From the NCBI RefSeq assembly GCF_051400755.1, contig NZ_JBLFFL010000004.1, forward strand, positions 299,603 through 363,602: a DNA stretch of 64,000 nucleotides, given 5' to 3'. Below, piece by piece: positions 61,827-64,000 of the stretch. Source of the DNA: Parapedobacter sp051400755. GTDB lineage: Bacteria; Bacteroidota; Bacteroidia; Sphingobacteriales; Sphingobacteriaceae. The notes beneath the pieces are model-generated. The model saw only the letters and a list, made by a program, of their open reading frames with translations. It made no database searches and was not told the origin of the DNA. The position numbers were made by a program, and so were the translations under genes. Within the stretch, counting starts at the first letter, position 1. The number at the start of each line of letters is the position of its first letter.

Positions 61827-62300
61827 TTATCTGATCCGTTTCATCGGGAATGTTTGTTTGCGTTCCTGCCCGTTTCTTATCCCCGAAATTTCGGCGACCA
61901 ATGAATCCGAATTGATTTTCGTATAGGTGATGACCTGCGGGAAATCGTGCTGCGGATTTTCAAAGACCAACACATTGTCCGTAATGGTTGTAGACGCAAA
62001 ACTAACGGGCAAGCCATCGTTTTGGTTTGCAACGGACACGATATAATATAGTTTCTGCTCTTTTTCCACCAATTGTATGGTTTCAAACATGGCCGTGTCT
62101 TTATCATTCAGGAAATAACTTTTTCCAATAAACCCGCTGTCATTTGATTGGCTCCAGCTTTCGTAAAGGCTTCCTTTGGGTGTTTTGTTTTCCCAGGTGC
62201 CAATAAGCCATTCGGCCTTTTTGATTTCATCTATTTGCCTCGCTGCCCAGCTGCAAAAGACAATTAAACCGACAACCGCAAGCGTTATTTTCGTCCCCAT
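61827..62300 (-). CDS. DUF6265-like exported protein
   Basis: A 157-residue protein with an N-terminal hydrophobic segment (MGTKITLAVVGLIVFCSWAA) and a lipocalin-like mature part: EWLIGTWENKTPKGSLYESW, FENPQHDFPQVITY and SGIRNGQERKQTFPMKR. The WLIGTWE...W...PQHDFPQ pattern matches DUF6265-type proteins of unknown function. The start at 62300 is chosen because the signal-like segment begins there; an upstream ATG at 62333 is possible. Confidence 0.75.
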   Translation of the reverse strand: MGTKITLAVVGLIVFCSWAARQIDEIKKAEWLIGTWENKTPKGSLYESWSQSNDSGFIGKSYFLNDKDTAMFETIQLVEKEQKLYYIVSVANQNDGLPVSFASTTITDNVLVFENPQHDFPQVITYTKINSDSLVAEISGIRNGQERKQTFPMKRIR

Positions 62301-62352
62301 AGCTTGTACCATTTGATTAGATCTTAGACTCATTTTGCAATATGGCAGTAAA

Positions 62353-63159
62353 TTAACAATTCATTCGAAACGTAAAATTGTATAAACGCGACAAGTCTAA
62401 TCCGTACCGTAGTCCCGTAAACTCCTTGAAGTCTCTGATGAAATGCGCCTGGTCGTAATATTCGCCCGCGTAAGCTAAAGCCGTAAGGCTGGTATATTGC
62501 TTGGTCAGCAATAATTTGAGGGTGGTTTGCAGCCTGATGGTTTTAGAAAGTTGTTTGGGACTTAAACCGACAGCGGATAAAAACTTGCGTTCCAACTGCC
62601 GCCGGTTGATTTTGATCTGTCCGGAAAGTTCATCGACTGAAAGTTGCCCGTTGGCACCCAGAATGGTTTCAACAGCTGATTGTACAAACCGGTCAATGGT
62701 TTCACGGGTTAACCGGCTCGATAAAAAGGATTCAACAGCGCTTATTTTTTCCGCTGTGGTTTTCGCATTTAAGACAGCCGATTCCAATGCGGTTCCGTCA
62801 TTCCCGAATAGTTTTTCCAACGCGACGGCCTTGTTGTCCATTTCTTTTAGGGGCAGGTTGCCAAATGGAATAAAACCACCAGGATGGAAACGGACGGAGA
62901 ACATCCCGGTTTCTCCGGTTGGTTCGATCTCGAGCGGTTCGGTCAATTGGCCGAAGACGCAAGACCTTGGCTGGACCACGCTTTGCCCATTTCCCATATA
63001 TTGTTTGTACAGATCTCCGTAATGGAAAATCATTTCCATGCAGCCGTCCGGGACAATGGTCTGCCGTTGGGGACTTTCTTCTTTCGGGCTTTCCAGCGTC
63101 CAATAGCATTTCACGAGTGGACTTAGGACCTTGCTTGGTTCAAATAGTTGATAGTTCAT
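62353..63159 (-). CDS. AraC family transcriptional regulator with DUF6597 sensor domain
   Basis: A 268-residue regulator. The N-terminal DUF6597 domain (LVKCYWTLESPKEESPQRQT, IVPDGCMEMIFHYGD) covers residues 1-~130. The C-terminal AraC double helix-turn-helix follows (LSVDELSGQIKINRRQLERK, FLSAVGLSPKQLSKTIRLQ, YYDQAHFIRDFKEFTGLR). Its first 20 bases overlap the end of the VOC gene, so the two are translationally coupled, suggesting the VOC protein and regulator work on the same signal. The effector is unknown. Confidence 0.88.
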   Translation of the reverse strand: MNYQLFEPSKVLSPLVKCYWTLESPKEESPQRQTIVPDGCMEMIFHYGDLYKQYMGNGQSVVQPRSCVFGQLTEPLEIEPTGETGMFSVRFHPGGFIPFGNLPLKEMDNKAVALEKLFGNDGTALESAVLNAKTTAEKISAVESFLSSRLTRETIDRFVQSAVETILGANGQLSVDELSGQIKINRRQLERKFLSAVGLSPKQLSKTIRLQTTLKLLLTKQYTSLTALAYAGEYYDQAHFIRDFKEFTGLRYGLDLSRLYNFTFRMNC

Positions 63160-63559
63160 CTGTCGAAAGGTTCAACTGCCAAGTGACACCAAATTTATCG
63201 CCAACCCAACCGAATCTTTTGCTGAAACCGTAGTTGTCTAGCGGCATGTATATTTTCCCGTTCTCAGATAGCTTATAGAATAGCTTTTCAAGTTCGCTGT
63301 CTGTTTTGCATTCGACATACAATGAAATCGCCGGTGTGAAAGTCCATTCGTGTTTTACGTAGGTATCGCTGCAAATAAACTGCTTTCCGTTCAGTTCGAA
63401 CGTGGCCATCATGATGGTTCCTTCTTTGGCAGGCCCGCCTTTGCCGTGGCGGTGGATGTCGATGATCTTGGAATTGTCAAATAGTCCGACATAAAAGTCC
63501 ATTGCCTGTTCGGCATTGTTTTCCTGAAATGTCAGGAATGTGGTGATCTGTTTTTCCAT
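63140..63559 (-). CDS. VOC family protein (PhnB/3-demethylubiquinone-methyltransferase-like)
   Basis: A 139-residue protein of the vicinal oxygen chelate fold: QITTFLTFQENNAEQAMDFY at the start, MATFELNGKQFICSDTYVKH in the middle and FGWVGDKFGVTWQLNL at the end, matching the 3-dmu-9 3-mt-like family. The enzymatic activity is unknown. It heads a coupled pair with the AraC-type regulator. Confidence 0.85.
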   Translation of the reverse strand: MEKQITTFLTFQENNAEQAMDFYVGLFDNSKIIDIHRHGKGGPAKEGTIMMATFELNGKQFICSDTYVKHEWTFTPAISLYVECKTDSELEKLFYKLSENGKIYMPLDNYGFSKRFGWVGDKFGVTWQLNLSTDELSTI

Positions 63560-63570
63560 GTTACTTCATT

Positions 63571-63843
63571 TTAACCTTTGTTATCAATTGTTTTCTTCGT
63601 TAAAGGCATCGTCCATTGCGATTGCGGCAAAGCTAACATGGTGAAACTACTGGTCATCATCCGGGCATCCCACTGCTGCAAATAATCTGGAGCATTTTCC
63701 CGATGATTTCGTTCCAGCCGCCGTTGAAGCTCTTCCAAGCAAAATCCGGACTGTCCTGCGGAAAGGTCTCCAGTCCGTTTAGGGACTATCGAATCAAGAT
63801 ATAGCAGCGCTTCAGCTAAGGTTCCCTTAATGCTCACGTGCAT
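63571..63843 (-). CDS. Hypothetical small protein
   Basis: A 90-codon open frame (MHVSIKGTLAEALLYLDSIV, EELQRRLERNHRENAPDYLQ, MMTSSFTMLALPQSQWTMPL). It starts inside the last codons of the serine hydrolase gene (17-base overlap) and ends 11 bases before the VOC gene, so it fits an operon. No family was recognised; the amphipathic helical character and tight spacing are the only support. Confidence 0.4.
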   Translation of the reverse strand: MHVSIKGTLAEALLYLDSIVPKRTGDLSAGQSGFCLEELQRRLERNHRENAPDYLQQWDARMMTSSFTMLALPQSQWTMPLTKKTIDNKG

Positions 63844-64000
63844 CCAACGCCGGTATGATATATTTCATCAACACCTGGAAAGGCAACTTCGACGCCCTTG
63901 AATTATACGTGTTGCCCATGAAAACCACAACCGTATCCAGTTCTGGAATCACCATGATATATTGCCCGCCATTGCCGGACGCGAATACGACATTGTAGCT
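63827..64000 (-). CDS. Beta-lactamase-family serine hydrolase, C-terminal part
   Basis: The window ends inside this gene; 57 codons remain. They read SYNVVFASGNGGQYIMVIPE followed by LDTVVVFMGNTYNS and KYIIPALDAREH before the stop at 63827. The FASGNGGQ...PELD-VVVF pattern is the closing strand pair (KTG-equivalent region and after) of class C beta-lactamase-like esterases and peptidases. The catalytic SxxK and YxN motifs lie beyond the window. Confidence 0.75.
   Translation of the reverse strand, partial: SYNVVFASGNGGQYIMVIPELDTVVVFMGNTYNSRASKLPFQVLMKYIIPALDAREH

Overview
The window comes from a chromosome of the phylum Bacteroidota, most likely a Sphingobacteriaceae-type soil or plant-associated bacterium (Parapedobacter-like is a guess). 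The evidence is a SusC/SusD pair, several TonB receptors with an N-terminal carboxypeptidase-like domain, the order CBS protein - nadK - DUF6089 - uppS - bamA - two ompH genes, DUF4199, DUF6597-AraC regulators, and promoters of the Bacteroidota type (TTTG, 19 bases, TAnnTTTG). Base composition is fairly GC-rich, but visibly more AT-rich from about 43.8 to 50.2 kb.

Layout. 0-1.9 kb: a two-gene acyltransferase operon resembling the glycine-lipid genes glsB/glsA. 2-9.4 kb: NAD kinase, undecaprenyl diphosphate synthase and outer-membrane biogenesis (BamA, two OmpH/Skp chaperones), ended by a clear terminator. 9.5-11.7 kb: a membrane Fe-S/CCG electron-transfer pair. 11.7-30.3 kb: a xylan/glucuronoxylan locus (SusD, SusC, LacI, GH67 alpha-glucuronidase, GH10 xylanase, second LacI, xylulokinase, xylose isomerase). 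It is interrupted at 21.4-26.3 kb by an iron-siderophore cassette (PepSY membrane protein, two small membrane proteins, TonB receptor). A 36-bp perfect direct repeat of a lacI 3' end brackets that cassette. Two near-identical palindromes, before susC and before xylB, look like operators of one LacI regulon.

30.3-38.7 kb: housekeeping and metabolic genes (FAD oxidoreductase, RuvB, a GT2 glycosyltransferase, a POT peptide transporter, a thiolase). 38.7-43 kb: a Mn/Zn/Fe ABC transporter operon behind a perfect DtxR/MntR-type palindrome and an 11-bp-phased TATCGT array. One permease carries a DtxR-like metal-sensing domain at its C-terminus. 43.6-47.5 kb: tRNA-Leu(CAA) followed by what looks like a decayed island: a gene broken by several frameshifts, a zeta-toxin-like kinase with a small partner, a second copy of the zeta 5' end, a conjugative-transposon TraF (DUF4133) remnant and a GNAT gene. 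47.5-52.8 kb: a membrane-spanning winged-helix regulator divergent from yceI, a lipoprotein beta-propeller and a second siderophore receptor. 52.8-57.6 kb: DEAD-type helicase, DUF1456, DUF4199 with a membrane LuxR-type regulator, fructosamine kinase, YchF. 57.6-64 kb: a Crp/Fnr regulator, a TonB receptor with a small outer-membrane protein, gene scars, an AraC regulator, VOC proteins and the 3' end of a beta-lactamase-family serine hydrolase.

How the parts work together. GH10 cuts xylan, GH67 removes glucuronic acid side groups, SusCD imports oligomers, and XylA/XylB pass xylose to the pentose phosphate pathway. No beta-xylosidase or xylose permease is present here, so the pathway must be completed elsewhere. 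Three metal-uptake units (two siderophore receptors and the ABC operon) have related TTAGA-type palindromes just upstream of their first genes, which suggests common or related DtxR-family control.
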